Shown: positions 45,859 through 54,926, counted from the stretch's first letter. The stretch is 64,000 nt of DNA from Pontibacterium sinense (GCF_015209595.1 NZ_JADEYS010000007.1:62001-126000); one strand, 5' to 3'. Notes: generated by a model not told the origin, from the sequence alone. A program made the numbers and translations.

Positions 45859-46137
45859 GTGCAAGCAGCCGTACTTCGGCGACGCTTTTGTAGCCGAAAA
45901 CCGGAACATCCCGGCGCCTTCCTTGAGCGTTGCTACATGAAACCGCTCCATATCTCCCAGTCTGAACTGGCCCGAACACTGGGCATATCCCGTCGGCGGG
46001 TGAATGAGATCGTCAATGGGCAGCGAGCGATCACTGCTGATACGGCCCTTCGTTTAGCCGAATGCTTCAAAACAACCCCGATGTTCTGGCTGGAAAAACA
46101 GCAGTTGTGGGAGTTATACGAGGCGAGTCGACAGTAA
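45859..46137 (+). CDS. higA: Orphan HigA-type antitoxin (XRE helix-turn-helix)
   Basis: 92 residues from GTG 45859, which has AGAGG 6 nt upstream; this matches the family length. The family pattern is clear: PEHPGAFLERCYMKPLHISQSELARTLGISRRRVNEIVNGQRAITADTALRLAECFKTTPMFWLEKQ. Such proteins bind DNA and neutralise a HigB RNase. No higB toxin gene is seen: only 211 bp of non-coding sequence with hairpins precede it, and the facing gene after it is a binding protein. It may be a solitary regulator or the remnant of a toxin-antitoxin pair. It sits at the junction between hupC and the catabolic block. Confidence 0.85.
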   Translation: MQAAVLRRRFCSRKPEHPGAFLERCYMKPLHISQSELARTLGISRRRVNEIVNGQRAITADTALRLAECFKTTPMFWLEKQQLWELYEASRQ

Positions 46138-46182
46138 TTTTCCGTTAGTCCGACTCTCCTTATCCGGGCGATGCGGTTAGGC

Positions 46183-46207
46183 AAAAAAAAGCCTGCATAC
46201 GCAGGCT
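46183..46207 (-). terminator. Rho-independent terminator of the binding-protein gene
   Basis: On the minus strand AGCCTGC and GCAGGCT pair around a short loop and are followed by eight T. It stands 32 nt after the stop of the minus-strand binding protein. Confidence 0.9.
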
Positions 46208-46238
46208 GTAAATCAGGAATCACTGTTTACTGCGTGGG

Positions 46239-47441
46239 TTATTTAAAGTCACACTGCGCCAACATCGGACCAAAGGCCTGGTCGCCGGGAACTATGTTTT
46301 CCACGACGAAGAGATCTTCATCGCTTTTACGTTCTGATGCCTTTTTGATACGCATCTGGTACATGTCGTGCACCATGCGGCCATCATTGCGCAGGTGTGC
46401 ATTACGGGCGAAGAAATCGTCTGGTTTGTTGGCTTTCATTTGGGCCATGACCGCGTCGCTGTTGTCGGTACCTGCTGCTTTGATACTGTTCAGGTAATGC
46501 ATGGTCGCGGAATACACGCCAGCATGAGCCATCGATGGGATACCTCCATGACGGGCTTTAAAGCGCTTTGACCAGGCGCGGGTATCATCATCCAAATCCC
46601 AATAGAAACCTGTGGTCAGCTTCATTCCGCCTGCAATGTTCGGGTCCAGTGCCAGCGCACTCTGGGTAAATACCAACAAACCAGCGACATCCATGTTTTC
46701 GGTCAGACCAAACTCGGCTGAAGTTTTCAACGCGTTAATAAAATCGGAACCGGCGTTTGCGAGTGCGACCACATCGGCACCGGATGCTTGCGCCTGCAAT
46801 ACGTATGAGGAGAAGTCGGTAGTGCCCAGAGGTGCACGGACAGCGCCGACAACTTCACCGCCATTACTGGTGATCACTTTAGAGGCGACGCCTTCCAGTG
46901 CGTGGCCAAACGCGTAGTCGGCGGTGATAAAGAACCACTTTTTCTTACCCGCATCGACCATCGGTTTTACTGTACCGTTGGCTAGCGCAACCACGTTATA
47001 GGTCCAGTGTGCATTGTAAGGTGAGCAAGCTTTCGTGGTGAAGGCATGGGAGGCAGATGCACCGATTAGAGCGATTTTTTTATTATCGGTCAGTACCTTA
47101 GTCACCGCACCGGTGACTGATGAAGCGACCAGGCCGGTTACTGTATCGACCTGTTGATCTTCAATCCACTGGCGTACTTTGGCTGAACCTATATCGGGCT
47201 TGTTCTGATCGTCAGCGCTGATCAATTCGATTGGTTTACCTAATACCGTGCCGCCAAAATCTTCCACAGCCATCTGAGCAGCCGTGACGCAACCCGGTCC
47301 ACAAATATCGGCATAAACACCCCCCATATCTCCCAGTACGCCGATTTTGACGACGCCGTCGGAGATGGCTTCTGCCTGTGCACCTGTTGTCATCAGGGCG
47401 CTGATAGTTAGACCAAGTGCGATTTTTTTCAGTGTTTTCAT
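46239..47441 (-). CDS. Branched-chain-type ABC substrate-binding protein (LivK family)
   Basis: 400 residues with a signal peptide (KTLKKIALGLTISALMTTGAQA, cleavage before EAISD). Type I periplasmic-binding fold: VKIGVLGDMGGVYADICGPG, QMAVEDFGG, DTVTGLVASSVTGAV, WFFITADYAFGHALEG. Proteins of this group bind amino acids, but many bind aromatic or aliphatic carboxylates. No permease or ATPase genes adjoin. Its stop faces the higA gene. It lies directly downstream (65 nt) of the acyl-CoA synthetase gene on the same strand, so uptake of the acid that is then activated is a fair guess. Confidence 0.9.
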   Translation of the reverse strand: MKTLKKIALGLTISALMTTGAQAEAISDGVVKIGVLGDMGGVYADICGPGCVTAAQMAVEDFGGTVLGKPIELISADDQNKPDIGSAKVRQWIEDQQVDTVTGLVASSVTGAVTKVLTDNKKIALIGASASHAFTTKACSPYNAHWTYNVVALANGTVKPMVDAGKKKWFFITADYAFGHALEGVASKVITSNGGEVVGAVRAPLGTTDFSSYVLQAQASGADVVALANAGSDFINALKTSAEFGLTENMDVAGLLVFTQSALALDPNIAGGMKLTTGFYWDLDDDTRAWSKRFKARHGGIPSMAHAGVYSATMHYLNSIKAAGTDNSDAVMAQMKANKPDDFFARNAHLRNDGRMVHDMYQMRIKKASERKSDEDLFVVENIVPGDQAFGPMLAQCDFK

Positions 47442-47506
47442 TGCGGATCCTTATCTCTCTAATTTTTATTTTTGAATAAGCATGCGGTGATGTGAAAAGC
47501 GGTCTG

Positions 47507-49093
47507 TCAGACCGCGTCGAGTTCGCTCAACGAGATATCGTTGTACCGTTCGCGTAAGTTGCGTTTCAGCAGTTTACCTGCGGTGTTTTTCGGTAAAGCG
47601 GGTGTAAACACGAAGGACTTTGGAATTTTGAAAGCCGCCAGGTGTTGCTGACAGTGGGCTTGTAACTGTTCGGAATCGACCGTTTCATCGTCCTTCAGCA
47701 CGATGACAGCGGTGATCGCTTCAATCCAGCGTGGGTGTGGTGTACCGATTACGGCAACTTCGGCTACGGCGGGGTGCAGGTAAAGGGCTTCTTCCACATC
47801 ACGGCTGGCGACCAGCACGCCACCGGTATTTACCACATCCTTAATGCGATCAACGATATAGATGTAACCCTCCTCATCGGCATAGGCGAGATCTCCGGAG
47901 TGGAACCAGCCACCTGCAAAGGCTTCAGCCGTTTGTTCTGGCTTATCCCAATATCCCACCATCACATGGGGAGAGCGGTGGATAATTTCACCCCGTTCAC
48001 CCGGTGGGCAATCTTCCAGTGTCACCGGATCTACGATGCGGGTTTCCACCGACATTACGGGTTTGCCAATGGAGGCGAGACGTCCTTCCTGTTCATCCGG
48101 TGCAAGCACTGTGGCCAGCGGTGCCATTTCGCTTTGCCCGTAGCAGTTGAACAGCTGACAACCCGGCAGACGGTCTTGTAACTCGGCGACGATCGGTTCC
48201 GGCATGATGGAAGCGCCGTAATAGATATTTACCAGTGAGCTGAGATCATTCTGTTCAAATCCCTCATGCTGCAATAAGCCGATCCAGACCGTGGGTGGTG
48301 CAAATACTGAGTTCAGTTTTTCGTGGCTGATGGCGTTGAAAATGGCGTCTGGCGTCGGTGTCTGTAAGATGCAATTCATCGCGCCGGTCATCAATGCAGG
48401 CATAGTAAAGACGTGCATCTGGGCGGAGTGATACAGCGGCAGCGCAGCAAGTAAGCGGTCATTGGATCTGAGCTGTAGGTGCTGAATGCAGCTGCTGTAT
48501 TCAGCCATAAAACCCCGGTGGGTGTGCATCGCGCCTTTGGGATGCGAAGTGGTACCTGAGGTATACAGGATTTGCACGATGTCGGTGTCGCATATGGATA
48601 CCTCGGGTGGTGAGGCATCGGTGTTGGCCTGAGCTAGCTGAAGAATATCCGACAGCTCTGTGCTGGTATTGGTCGTATGCAAGCTACCGCGCTGTCTGAT
48701 CTGAGTATCTTCAAGAACAGCGTCTACATTGTCTGCCAGTTCGTCATCGATATAGATGGCCGATGCACCGGACTGGTTGAGCAGATAGAGCAGCTCTTCT
48801 TTAACCAGTGCAAAGTTGATCGGTACGTGGATCAGACCCGAGCGAGCGCAGGCCAGAAATAACAGCAGATAAGCATCGGAATTTTTACCGTACGCCGCGA
48901 CTCGATCACCTTGCTTCAGGCCACTCGACAGCAGGTGGTTGGCAACGCGATTCACCGCCTGATCTAACTCACGGTAGGTCCAGCGCCGGGATTGAAAGAG
49001 CAGGGCGTCCTGATTGGCATAACGTTTAGTGGCGCGGCGCAAGCCGTCGCCAATCGTGTTTACCGTGGCAATTTCTACTTCAGGGAGCATCAT
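47507..49093 (-). CDS. Acyl-CoA synthetase (AMP-forming ligase)
   Basis: Activates a carboxylic acid with ATP and CoA. 528 residues of the ANL superfamily: phosphate-binding loop YTSGTTSHPKGAMHTH, FNCYGQSEMAP, GERGEIIHRSPHVMVGYW, FHSGDLAYADEEGYIYIVDRIKDVVNTGGV, and the C-terminal Lys in NTAGKLLKRNLRERY. Chain length of the substrate cannot be told; the group includes medium- and long-chain fatty and some aromatic acids. Start ATG 49093 or 49090. Two TGATCAAA repeats stand in its promoter region. With the SDR, dehydrogenase and thiolase across the AraC gene it forms a beta-oxidation set. Confidence 0.92.
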   Translation of the reverse strand: MMLPEVEIATVNTIGDGLRRATKRYANQDALLFQSRRWTYRELDQAVNRVANHLLSSGLKQGDRVAAYGKNSDAYLLLFLACARSGLIHVPINFALVKEELLYLLNQSGASAIYIDDELADNVDAVLEDTQIRQRGSLHTTNTSTELSDILQLAQANTDASPPEVSICDTDIVQILYTSGTTSHPKGAMHTHRGFMAEYSSCIQHLQLRSNDRLLAALPLYHSAQMHVFTMPALMTGAMNCILQTPTPDAIFNAISHEKLNSVFAPPTVWIGLLQHEGFEQNDLSSLVNIYYGASIMPEPIVAELQDRLPGCQLFNCYGQSEMAPLATVLAPDEQEGRLASIGKPVMSVETRIVDPVTLEDCPPGERGEIIHRSPHVMVGYWDKPEQTAEAFAGGWFHSGDLAYADEEGYIYIVDRIKDVVNTGGVLVASRDVEEALYLHPAVAEVAVIGTPHPRWIEAITAVIVLKDDETVDSEQLQAHCQQHLAAFKIPKSFVFTPALPKNTAGKLLKRNLRERYNDISLSELDAV

Positions 49094-49154
49094 ATCCGCC
49101 TTCTTATTGTTGTTATTTAAGACGAGTGTCTGTTAGAAGGCGGGTTGCTGACAA

Positions 49155-49184
49155 TGATCAAACTGTCCAAAGGATTTGATCAAA
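49155..49184. promoter_or_regulatory. Two TGATCAAA direct repeats upstream of the acyl-CoA synthetase
   Basis: TGATCAAA at 49155-49162 and 49177-49184, 22 bp apart start to start (about two turns of DNA), lie in the 103 bp between the AraC gene and the synthetase gene. Direct repeats at this spacing are typical AraC-family sites. CTGTCC and GGACAG also form an inverted pair here. Confidence 0.5.
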
Positions 49185-49196
49185 GAGGACAGCTAA

Positions 49197-50207
49197 TTAT
49201 TGAGTGGCTTGATTGCTCATGTACAGGCTGGGAGAAACACCGGTCCAGTTCTTAAATGCCCGGCAAAATGCGGCTTGCTCGGTAAAGCCGACCAGTTGAC
49301 TGGTTTCCGCAACGGACAGGGATTCTTCGGTCAGCAGGCGGATCGCCATATCGCAGCGTACCTGATCCTTTATCTGCTGAAAGCTGGCGCTTTCATCTTT
49401 CAGTTTGCGGCGCAGAGTCCGGGAGGTCATATGTAGTCGGTTGGCGATCTCCTCCAGTGTCGGGGGCTGCTCCAGACCCTGTTTGAGAATCTGCCGTCGT
49501 ACCTGAGTACTGAGGGAGTGATCGCTCCCCACCCGGCGTAATATCTCCAGCGGAGACTGGCGTAGGAACAACTCCATCTCAATCGGATCACGAGCCAAGG
49601 GCAAAGTCAGCAGTTTGCTGCTGAAGGTGAATCTGGCGGTTGATTGGTCGAATAGCAGATGATCACCAAACATAGATGGGTATTCATCCACATGATCCGG
49701 CTGTGCATAGTTAAAGCGGGTGGTGTGGATCGGCACTTGGGTGTTGACCAGCCAGCAACTAAGGCGTTGCCACATCAGCAGAATGAACTCCTGCAACAGG
49801 TGATCAGGATCGTATTGTGGCTGTTTTAACGTGGCGGAAATGTCTACCAGGTCGCCGTCACAGCTGAGGTTAAATTCGATCTCATCCTGTACTGCGTTAT
49901 AGAAGCGGATGCTCTGCTGCAGCATCGCACCGAGTGTCTTGAACTGGAATAACGATTCCATCATCAACGCAAACACGCCGTTCTTACAGGGCCGTGCTGT
50001 GAGCCCCATAAACTCATCTCCGGTGCTCCGCCACACTGCTTTGATCAGATTCGCCAGCTGTACTTCCGTGATCCGTGCATTCGGTTGGTGAATCAATTCA
50101 GCCGGGACAGCGGCACGTTCGAGCAACGGCATTGGATCAATGTCGGCCAGAAGTGGCCCATGAAGGCAGGCTTGAATGTAGTGATTGGAGACCAGTTTAC
50201 GCTTCAT
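49197..50207 (-). CDS. AraC-family regulator with arabinose_bd-type sensor domain
   Basis: 336 residues from ATG 50207; an in-frame start at 50267 exists but the added residues look non-coding. The N-terminal domain (about 1-210) is of the OruR/ArgR-related kind found in regulators of lipid and acid catabolism, with ALMMESLFQFKTLGAMLQQSIRFYN. The C-terminal double helix-turn-helix (about 230-330) contains PTLEEIANRLHMTSRTLRRKLKDE and VAETSQLVGFTEQAAFCRAFKNWTGVSPSLY. Flanked by the synthetase gene and the divergent SDR operon, it is the likely regulator of both. Confidence 0.9.
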   Translation of the reverse strand: MKRKLVSNHYIQACLHGPLLADIDPMPLLERAAVPAELIHQPNARITEVQLANLIKAVWRSTGDEFMGLTARPCKNGVFALMMESLFQFKTLGAMLQQSIRFYNAVQDEIEFNLSCDGDLVDISATLKQPQYDPDHLLQEFILLMWQRLSCWLVNTQVPIHTTRFNYAQPDHVDEYPSMFGDHLLFDQSTARFTFSSKLLTLPLARDPIEMELFLRQSPLEILRRVGSDHSLSTQVRRQILKQGLEQPPTLEEIANRLHMTSRTLRRKLKDESASFQQIKDQVRCDMAIRLLTEESLSVAETSQLVGFTEQAAFCRAFKNWTGVSPSLYMSNQATQ

Positions 50208-50282
50208 TGTTGATAATGGTTTTCCCGTATTTTCTCTGAGCATACCTTGTTGCCGCACAGGGCACAAAATCTACCTTCGACT

Positions 50283-50298
50283 GACACTGCAAAGTGTC
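50283..50298. promoter_or_regulatory. Palindrome in the AraC/SDR divergent region
   Basis: GACACT (50283-50288) and AGTGTC (50293-50298) are perfect reverse complements separated by GCAA. The site lies between the divergent AraC and SDR genes; a TTATCAAA element resembling the TGATCAAA repeats follows at about 50314. Candidate operator. Confidence 0.4.
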
Positions 50299-50414
50299 CG
50301 CACGGTCATTTTTATCAAATAGATTGTCTTTATCGGTCATAGAACCGCCGTCCCGCTTCACCGGATACTGCCTGCCACAAGAACAATAAAGAATCTGACA
50401 GGAGTAAACGGCCG

Positions 50415-51173
50415 ATGAATATTAGAAACAAAGTAGCTGTCGTCAGTGGTGGTGCCTCGGGGTTGGGGTTGGCAACCAGTCTGCGTCTGTTGGCTGAAGG
50501 GGCTTCAGTACTGGTACTGGACTTGAACGAAGACGCAGGCCAGACGTTGGCTGAACAATATCCTGAGCATGTTCTTTTTTCCTGCACCGATGTGACCAAT
50601 GCTGATGCCGTTGAACAGGCGATTGATCAAGCAATGTCGAATTGGCAGCGGCTGGATATCTGTATCAACTGCGCCGGTATCGTGGCAGCGGGTCGAGTAC
50701 TGGGTCGTGAGGGGGCGTTGCCACTGGCGCAGTTTAGCAATGCCATCAATATCAATCTAAACGGCACCTTCAATGTACTGCGTGTTGCGGCTGAGAAGAT
50801 GGCGGCGGGTAAAGACGGCGAGCAGGGTGTCATTATCAATACCGCCTCAGTCGCGGCTTTTGATGGTCAGTCCGGACAGGCTGCGTACAGCGCAAGCAAG
50901 GCTGCCATTGCCGGGATGACATTGCCACTCGCCCGGGATCTGGCGTCCCACAATATCCGGGTGATGACCATCGCGCCGGGTTTATTCGATACCCCGATGA
51001 TGACCTCTCTGCCGGAAAAAGTACGTGAGCCATTGATCGAAATGGTGCAGTCCCCCAAGCGTTTTGGCTTGCCAGAGGAGTTTGCCGATCTTTGCTGCCA
51101 CATCATCAGCAATCCCTATCTCAATGGCGAGGTGATCCGCCTTGATGCCGCCATCCGCATGGAGCCTAAATAG
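50415..51173 (+). CDS. SDR dehydrogenase, 3-hydroxyacyl-CoA dehydrogenase type
   Basis: 252 residues of the short-chain dehydrogenase family; probably oxidises 3-hydroxyacyl-CoA with NAD+. Nucleotide motif SGGASGLGLATSLRL (start about residue 12), NCAGI, catalytic Ser in NTASVAAF and YSASK (Tyr/Lys). The segment FDGQSGQAAYSASKAAIAGMTLPLARDLA matches the human HSD17B10-like (type 2 3-hydroxyacyl-CoA dehydrogenase) group. AGGAG precedes the ATG by 10 nt. First gene of a three-gene operon with the acyl-CoA dehydrogenase (9 nt on) and the thiolase. Confidence 0.9.
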   Translation: MNIRNKVAVVSGGASGLGLATSLRLLAEGASVLVLDLNEDAGQTLAEQYPEHVLFSCTDVTNADAVEQAIDQAMSNWQRLDICINCAGIVAAGRVLGREGALPLAQFSNAININLNGTFNVLRVAAEKMAAGKDGEQGVIINTASVAAFDGQSGQAAYSASKAAIAGMTLPLARDLASHNIRVMTIAPGLFDTPMMTSLPEKVREPLIEMVQSPKRFGLPEEFADLCCHIISNPYLNGEVIRLDAAIRMEPK

Positions 51174-51182
51174 GAGATTGAT

Positions 51183-52331
51183 ATGCAAACTGATGCTGAA
51201 TTGGCCGAACTGGAACTGTTCCGCGAGATGACCTGCCGTGCGCTAAAACAGGAGGTTGAGCCGTATTACGAAAGTTGGGAAAGCGCAGGACAAGTGCCGC
51301 GTAAGCTCTGGCAGACACTCGGACAGGCCGGCATGTTATGTGTCGACCTGCCGGAACAATACGGTGCTGCAGACGCCTCGTTTGAAGTGGCTCAGTTGGT
51401 GATTGGAGAGATGGCTCGGATGGGATTTGGCGGCCTCGCCAGCGGTCACAATATCCACTCCAACATCGTTGCGCCTTACATCCTGCATGTGGGCAATGAA
51501 GCCCAGAAAGCACACTGGCTACCGCAAATGGTGAGCGGTGACGTGGTGGGGGCGATTGCGATGACCGAACCCGGAGCGGGCAGTGATCTCGCAGCGCTAC
51601 GTACCACCGCTGTGCGCGACGGTGACGATTGGCTGATCAACGGCAGCAAAATATTTATCACCAATGGGTTGTTGGCTGATCTGGTGATCGTGTGTGCAAA
51701 AACAGATAGCAGTGCGGGGGCGAAAGGGATCTCCCTGTTTTTGGTGGATACATCGTTACCCGGCTTCTCCCGGGGCAGTGGTATCAAAAAGATCGGCCAG
51801 CACAGCAGCGATACCGCTGAGCTGTTTTTTGACAATCTACGGGTGCCTGCGGATGCGTTGTTGGGCGAGGAAAACCGTGGCTTCTTTTACCTGATGCAGG
51901 AGCTGCCACGGGAACGACTCGGCTGTGCAACACAGGCCATTGCCGCCACAGATGGTGCGCTACAGCTAACACTGGATTATGTGCAGGAACGTAAGGCCTT
52001 TAGTCAGACCGTTGGCAGCTTTCAGAACACTCGCTTTAAGCTGGCTGAAGTGAAAACCCAGTTGGAATTGTGCCGAGCGTATTACCAGCAATGCATGGCG
52101 AAATACGTGGCAGGAACGATGACAGTCGAGGATGCGGCCTTGCTCAAGCTCAGTGCTACCGAGATGCAGTGTCAGGCTGCGGATCAATGCCTGCAGTTGT
52201 TCGGTGGTTATGGCTATACCGCTGAGTACCCCATCTCCCGTTTCTACGTCGATGCGCGTGTGCAGACCATCTACGGCGGAACGTCCGAAATTATGAAAGA
52301 GGTGATCGCCCGTCCGATGCTAGGACGCTGA
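51183..52331 (+). CDS. Acyl-CoA dehydrogenase
   Basis: 382 residues; FAD-dependent first step of acyl-CoA oxidation, passing electrons to ETF. Marks: AMTEPGAGSDLAALRTTAVRDGDDWLINGSKIFITNG, RERLGCATQAI, ERKAFSQTVGSFQ, QLFGGYGYTAEYPISRFYVDARVQTIYGGTSEIMKE. In the last motif a Gly stands where medium-chain enzymes have the catalytic Glu, as in long-chain and isovaleryl types whose base is in another helix. By eye the residue there is Gln, so the base is uncertain. GGAG 6 nt before the ATG. Confidence 0.92.
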   Translation: MQTDAELAELELFREMTCRALKQEVEPYYESWESAGQVPRKLWQTLGQAGMLCVDLPEQYGAADASFEVAQLVIGEMARMGFGGLASGHNIHSNIVAPYILHVGNEAQKAHWLPQMVSGDVVGAIAMTEPGAGSDLAALRTTAVRDGDDWLINGSKIFITNGLLADLVIVCAKTDSSAGAKGISLFLVDTSLPGFSRGSGIKKIGQHSSDTAELFFDNLRVPADALLGEENRGFFYLMQELPRERLGCATQAIAATDGALQLTLDYVQERKAFSQTVGSFQNTRFKLAEVKTQLELCRAYYQQCMAKYVAGTMTVEDAALLKLSATEMQCQAADQCLQLFGGYGYTAEYPISRFYVDARVQTIYGGTSEIMKEVIARPMLGR

Positions 52332-52355
52332 GGCGGTTATCTAAGGATCTGAATT

Positions 52356-53540
52356 ATGAACTTAAACAATGTTGTGATCGTCGATGCGGTACGCACCGCA
52401 ATTGGTTCTTTTGGTGGCAGTCTGTCCGGTTTGACGCCTGCTGAACTTGGAACCGTGGCCGCAACCGAGGCGATCCGCCGTGCGGGAGTTCCGGCTACGG
52501 ATATCGACCATTCGGTATTTGGTCATATCATCACCACCGCGCCGCAGGATGTGTATCTGTCGCGCCATATTGCTCTCAACGCGGGTTTACCGGAAAGCTC
52601 TGCGGCGGTGAATATCAATCGCCTGTGTGGGTCTTCGGTGCAGTCGGTCATTTCTGCGGCGCAACTGCTGATGCTGGGGGATAGTCAGATCGCACTGGCG
52701 GGTGGTGCTGAAAGTATGAGTCGTGGTGCTTACCTGATGCCAGCTGCCCGTGATGGTGCCCGTATGGGGGATACTCAGATCGTGGATATGACGCTCGGTA
52801 TTCTGAGTGACCCCTTTGGCAGCGGTCATATGGGCATCACCGCAGAGAATATCGCAGCTCAGCAGGGATACCGCCGTGAAGACCTTGATCGCTTTGCTGC
52901 TGAAAGCCACCGCCGCGCCAGTGAAGCGATGGAGCGGGGCTATTTCAACGATCAGATCGTTCCTGTCACGGTAAAGCAGGGGCGTAAAACATTTGTTTTT
53001 GAGCGTGACGAACATCCACGTGAGGAAACCACGGAAGAGAGCTTGTCCAAGCTGCGTCCGGCGTTTAAAAAAGACGGTATTGTTACCGCTGGCAATGCCT
53101 CTGGTCTGAACGATGGCGCGGCGGCGATGGTGCTGACCACGCAGCAAGAAGCGGAGAGGCGGGGTCTACAGCCGCGCTGTCGTATCCTCAGCTATGCCTT
53201 TGCCGGTGTTGAACCCCGCTTGATGGGATTAGGGCCGGTTCCGGCAGTGAAGCAGGCGTTGCAGAAGGCTGGGTTAAGTATGCAGCAGATCGATGTGATC
53301 GAGTCCAACGAGGCGTTTGCTGCACAGGCGATGGCAGTCACTGAGCTGCTGGAAATGTCGCCGGAAAAGGTGAACCCTAACGGAGGCGCGGTGGCGCTGG
53401 GGCACCCAGTCGGGGCGACTGGCTCGATCATTATCGTCAAAACCATGGCGGAACTGGATCGTACACAGGGTCGTTATGGTCTGATTACCATGTGTATTGG
53501 GGGCGGGCAGGGGATTGCACTGATTATTGAGCGGCTATAA
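52356..53540 (+). CDS. Acetyl-CoA acyltransferase (thiolase)
   Basis: 394 residues. Cleaves 3-ketoacyl-CoA or condenses acetyl-CoA. The nucleophilic Cys is in NRLCGSSVQSV (about residue 89), the His in ALGHPVGATGSI and the second Cys in CIGGGQGIAL near the C-terminus, all in place. N-terminal IVDAVRTAIGSFGG is typical. AAGGA precedes the ATG. Last gene of the SDR-dehydrogenase-thiolase operon and closed by a strong terminator. Confidence 0.94.
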   Translation: MNLNNVVIVDAVRTAIGSFGGSLSGLTPAELGTVAATEAIRRAGVPATDIDHSVFGHIITTAPQDVYLSRHIALNAGLPESSAAVNINRLCGSSVQSVISAAQLLMLGDSQIALAGGAESMSRGAYLMPAARDGARMGDTQIVDMTLGILSDPFGSGHMGITAENIAAQQGYRREDLDRFAAESHRRASEAMERGYFNDQIVPVTVKQGRKTFVFERDEHPREETTEESLSKLRPAFKKDGIVTAGNASGLNDGAAAMVLTTQQEAERRGLQPRCRILSYAFAGVEPRLMGLGPVPAVKQALQKAGLSMQQIDVIESNEAFAAQAMAVTELLEMSPEKVNPNGGAVALGHPVGATGSIIIVKTMAELDRTQGRYGLITMCIGGGQGIALIIERL

Positions 53541-53567
53541 CGAGGCGTATCAGCGTGGAGGCTTTGA

Positions 53568-53600
53568 GAAAGAGGTGTCTGGCACCTCTTTCTTCGTTTT
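53568..53600. terminator. Bidirectional rho-independent terminator
   Basis: GAAAGAGGTG (53568-53577) and CACCTCTTTC (53583-53592) form a perfect 10-bp stem with a 5-nt loop, followed by TTCGTTTT. It stands between the thiolase stop and the stop of the facing FAD hydroxylase gene and can serve both. Confidence 0.88.
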
Positions 53601-53606
53601 AGGGGG

Positions 53607-54926
53607 CTATTTCAGGCCGAGTATATTCAGCGGATGAAGCTTGTCGGGCAGTACTTTTTCGATCTGTTCGCGAGCCTTCTCGACCGGAAAAAAATCCGGT
53701 ATCGGTGGCAGGTTGTTTTTCAGATCCTGAAGTGGATTGGTACCTTCCAGATCCCGCTCGGTCAGAGATTCCGTGATCAGGCGTTTGATCGGTGCGATGT
53801 TGTTCGCAAGGCGCAGGGTGGCTTTGCGTGCCAGCTTGGCGGCCAGGGTCTCGTTGGTAAAGAGGCCAACAACCACGTTGGTGCCGTGATAGAGCACGCG
53901 GGTTGTCCGCATATGGCTGGTTTCGTAGGCCTTAAGCAGTGCCGGGCTGGCGATATCTGTACCTTCAGCGATGGCGTGGCTGATCTCTTTGGCCAGATTC
54001 GCCTGTCCGCGCAGCCCCAGGTTGAAGCCGTGGGCAGTGACCGGATGCATACCAACGGCGGCATCACCGATCAGGGCGAAACGGCGTGCAACAAACTGGT
54101 TGGCGTGTACAGCGACCAGTGGATAGACATGACGTTTGCCGATCAGCTTCATATCACCCAGCAGACCATCAAGCTGCTGCTCAACGTTGTGGTTAAACTC
54201 TGCTTCGCTCATCTCAGCAAAGCCTTGTGCATCACGACTGTTAACGGTGATAACAACGGAGGAGCGGTTACCATTCATTGGCAGAATCGCGGTGGTGCGG
54301 CCGTACATGAAGCATTCGAACGCAGTTTGCTGGTGCGATTTGGTATGTTCCATCCGGCACACAATGGCGGTGCGGGAGAAGTCGCGCATCGTTGCGGACA
54401 AACCCATCTTGCGACGTGTTTCAGAGAACCGGGTGTCGGCTGCAACGACCAGTCGTGCCTGAAGGACTTCACCGTTATTCAGTGTGACGTAGCCGTACTC
54501 ATCATCGGTATTGACCTCTTCGACCACACTCTCCGTGCGGATCTCAATCTGAGTGTGACTGCTGGTCTCTTCGTAGTACGCCTTGCGGATCAGGTGGTTG
54601 GGAACCAGATATCCCAGTGCATCCAGCTTTTCCGTCTCGTTGTCGAAATCCAGACTGTAGCTGGACTGACCGTCAAAGACACGGGCCGCTTCAATGGGAG
54701 AGATACCGTCTTCAGGTATCCGCTGCCAGGCACCGGCTTCTTTCATCAGCTTTGCGGAAAGGTGGGTCAGGGCAATTTCACGGCCGTCTTCCGGTGGATC
54801 GGCCAGTGTTGACTGAGATGAGCGTTCGACAACCACGACCTTAAGCGGCAGGTCTGCTAAAGAGCGGGCAAAACTCAGACCGGCTGGACCTGCACCGATA
54901 ATCAATACGTCATACGGCTGCTGCAC
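53607..54926 (-). CDS. FAD-dependent hydroxylase of the UbiH/UbiM family
   Basis: A flavoprotein monooxygenase, 439 residues; relatives hydroxylate the ubiquinone ring. FAD motifs: DVLIIGAGPAGLSFARSL, then GREIALTHLSAKL, and ALIGDAAVGMHPVTAHGFNLGLRG. The last is characteristic of the UbiH/UbiF/UbiM group; the C-terminal part with a long helical tail resembles UbiM more than UbiH, but this is by memory. The start is GTG 54926 with AAGGTGG 5 nt upstream; GTG 54935 lacks a site. The leader carries a hairpin followed by T5 that may regulate expression. It could equally oxidise a substrate of the nearby acid pathway. Confidence 0.8.
   Translation of the reverse strand: MQQPYDVLIIGAGPAGLSFARSLADLPLKVVVVERSSQSTLADPPEDGREIALTHLSAKLMKEAGAWQRIPEDGISPIEAARVFDGQSSYSLDFDNETEKLDALGYLVPNHLIRKAYYEETSSHTQIEIRTESVVEEVNTDDEYGYVTLNNGEVLQARLVVAADTRFSETRRKMGLSATMRDFSRTAIVCRMEHTKSHQQTAFECFMYGRTTAILPMNGNRSSVVITVNSRDAQGFAEMSEAEFNHNVEQQLDGLLGDMKLIGKRHVYPLVAVHANQFVARRFALIGDAAVGMHPVTAHGFNLGLRGQANLAKEISHAIAEGTDIASPALLKAYETSHMRTTRVLYHGTNVVVGLFTNETLAAKLARKATLRLANNIAPIKRLITESLTERDLEGTNPLQDLKNNLPPIPDFFPVEKAREQIEKVLPDKLHPLNILGLK

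Noticed and set aside
53634-54812. 392-codon open frame on the plus strand
   Set aside because: Lies opposite the FAD hydroxylase gene, whose motifs are clear. The translation shows no family pattern and is rich in Cys, Arg and Gln, as expected for an antisense frame.
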